From assembly GCA_023133395.1 (NCBI GenBank), contig JAGLWO010000288.1, positions 1 to 6,475 on the forward strand: DNA of 6,475 nucleotides, in the 5' to 3' direction. This DNA is from Candidatus Cloacimonadota bacterium. GTDB taxonomy: Bacteria; Cloacimonadota; Cloacimonadia; Cloacimonadales; TCS61. The notes beneath the pieces were generated by a model. That model had not been told where the DNA came from. It was given only the letters and a program-made list of their open reading frames with translations, and made no database searches. The position numbers and the translations under genes are program-made. Each line of letters begins with the position of its first letter. Position 1 is the stretch's first letter. This document shows, one piece after another, positions 5,894 through 6,475 of this stretch.

Positions 5894-6475
5894 ATGAGTA
5901 AGTTCAAATGGTGTTTTATGATAATTATAATTCAAATAATTTTGTCTTTTTATCTGGGCTTATCCTTGCCTGAAGATGCAAAAATTCCCTGCCATTGGAA
6001 TATAAAAGGTGAGATCGACGGCTACTATGGAAAATGGACAGGAGTACTTTTATTTCCCGCAATAAATTTAGCAATGTTACTGCTGATGATAGCACTTCCA
6101 CATATTTCCGTGCGGTATAAGAATGCACAGGAAAGATTTGATAAAGTAATTCCCAGCCTGGCAACTATCATCATTTTTTTCTTTGCTGGTATTCATATTT
6201 ACATGATCCTGCTGGCAAAAGAAATCTTAAATCCAAGCGGGAATATGATCTTTTATCTTATCGGATTAATGTTCATTTTACTGGGAAATCTTTTACCAAA
6301 AATTCCTTCAAATTTCTTTGCTGGCATCCGTACTCCGTGGACTTTGTCATCCGAGGAAGTTTGGAGAAAAACGCATAGACTGGGCGGGATCAATTTTGTA
6401 ATTGCTGGTCTTTTAATGATCGTGATCACAGCGATTTTGGGAAACAATAGTACAGCAAATATCATCATGTTCGTT
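5894..6475 (+). CDS. sdpI: SdpI-family membrane protein (right end cut off)
   Basis: The frame is open from the ATG at 5894 to the window edge, 194 codons without a stop. The N-terminal part has the DUF1648 signature, LPEDAKIPCHWNIKGEIDGY (25-44) and then GKW (46-48). The C-terminal part has the SdpI hallmark GNLLPKIPSNFFAGIRTPW (131-149), TL (150-151) and VWRKTHRLGG (156-165). Membrane helices are visible at about 7-24, 50-69, 86-107, 117-134 and 165-182, with the start of a sixth at the edge; SdpI of B. subtilis has six helices and about 207 residues, so only a short tail is probably missing. In B. subtilis, SdpI gives immunity to the SdpC toxin and captures SdpR at the membrane. Whether this copy responds to a toxin or to another envelope signal cannot be told here. 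Family assignment is firm. Confidence 0.93.
   Translation, partial: MSKFKWCFMIIIIQIILSFYLGLSLPEDAKIPCHWNIKGEIDGYYGKWTGVLLFPAINLAMLLLMIALPHISVRYKNAQERFDKVIPSLATIIIFFFAGIHIYMILLAKEILNPSGNMIFYLIGLMFILLGNLLPKIPSNFFAGIRTPWTLSSEEVWRKTHRLGGINFVIAGLLMIVITAILGNNSTANIIMFV

Noticed and set aside
5925..6468. Leftward frames of 79 and 71 codons at the right end
   Set aside because: They are antisense to the SdpI gene, which has clear family signatures and a good ribosome site.
1..6475. CRISPR array, tRNA or rRNA genes
   Set aside because: No regularly spaced direct repeats and no cloverleaf or conserved rRNA segments were seen on either strand.

Overview
The window is AT-rich bacterial DNA with five protein genes. 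A Gram-negative organism of the Fibrobacteres-Chlorobi-Bacteroidetes (FCB) supergroup is the best guess. The reasons are a lipoprotein whose aspartate-rich repeats resemble the N-terminal module of the type IX secretion/gliding protein SprA, and intergenic regions carrying long perfect dyads. A Cloacimonadota-like source would fit, but this is inference: no rRNA or other taxonomic marker is present.

Layout. Bases 1-295 are very AT-rich and hold no gene. A leftward gene (296-994) encodes a seven-helix membrane protein of unrecognised family; it most likely starts at a GTG behind a perfect AGGAGG. Bases 995-1392 are non-coding but unusually GC-rich around 1141-1260, with a perfect 8-bp hairpin and a startless leftward open frame that may be a gene relic. 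A second leftward gene (1393-2412) encodes the SprA-module lipoprotein. A 213-base divergent region with two small dyads separates it from polA (2626-5346, rightward), a full-length three-domain DNA polymerase I with all catalytic residues in place. Bases 5347-5620 hold three hairpins, including a 33-base perfect palindrome, followed by a promoter/operator region. Last comes a rightward two-gene operon: an ArsR-type repressor of the SdpR kind (5621-5890) and an SdpI-family membrane protein (from 5894, running off the right edge).

How the genes relate. polA is a housekeeping gene with no evident functional link to its neighbours. sdpR and sdpI are separated by 3 bases and form a classic autorepressor/membrane-sensor pair. 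A TTGACA promoter lies upstream, and a TATTTAG/CTAAATA inverted repeat over the -10 and start region is the natural candidate for the SdpR operator. No SdpC-like toxin is visible here. The two leftward genes are 398 bases apart and need not be co-transcribed.

The points most worth following up are the stand-alone lipidated SprA module, the sdpRI pair with its candidate operator, the 33-base palindrome, and the unrecognised seven-helix protein with its corrected start.
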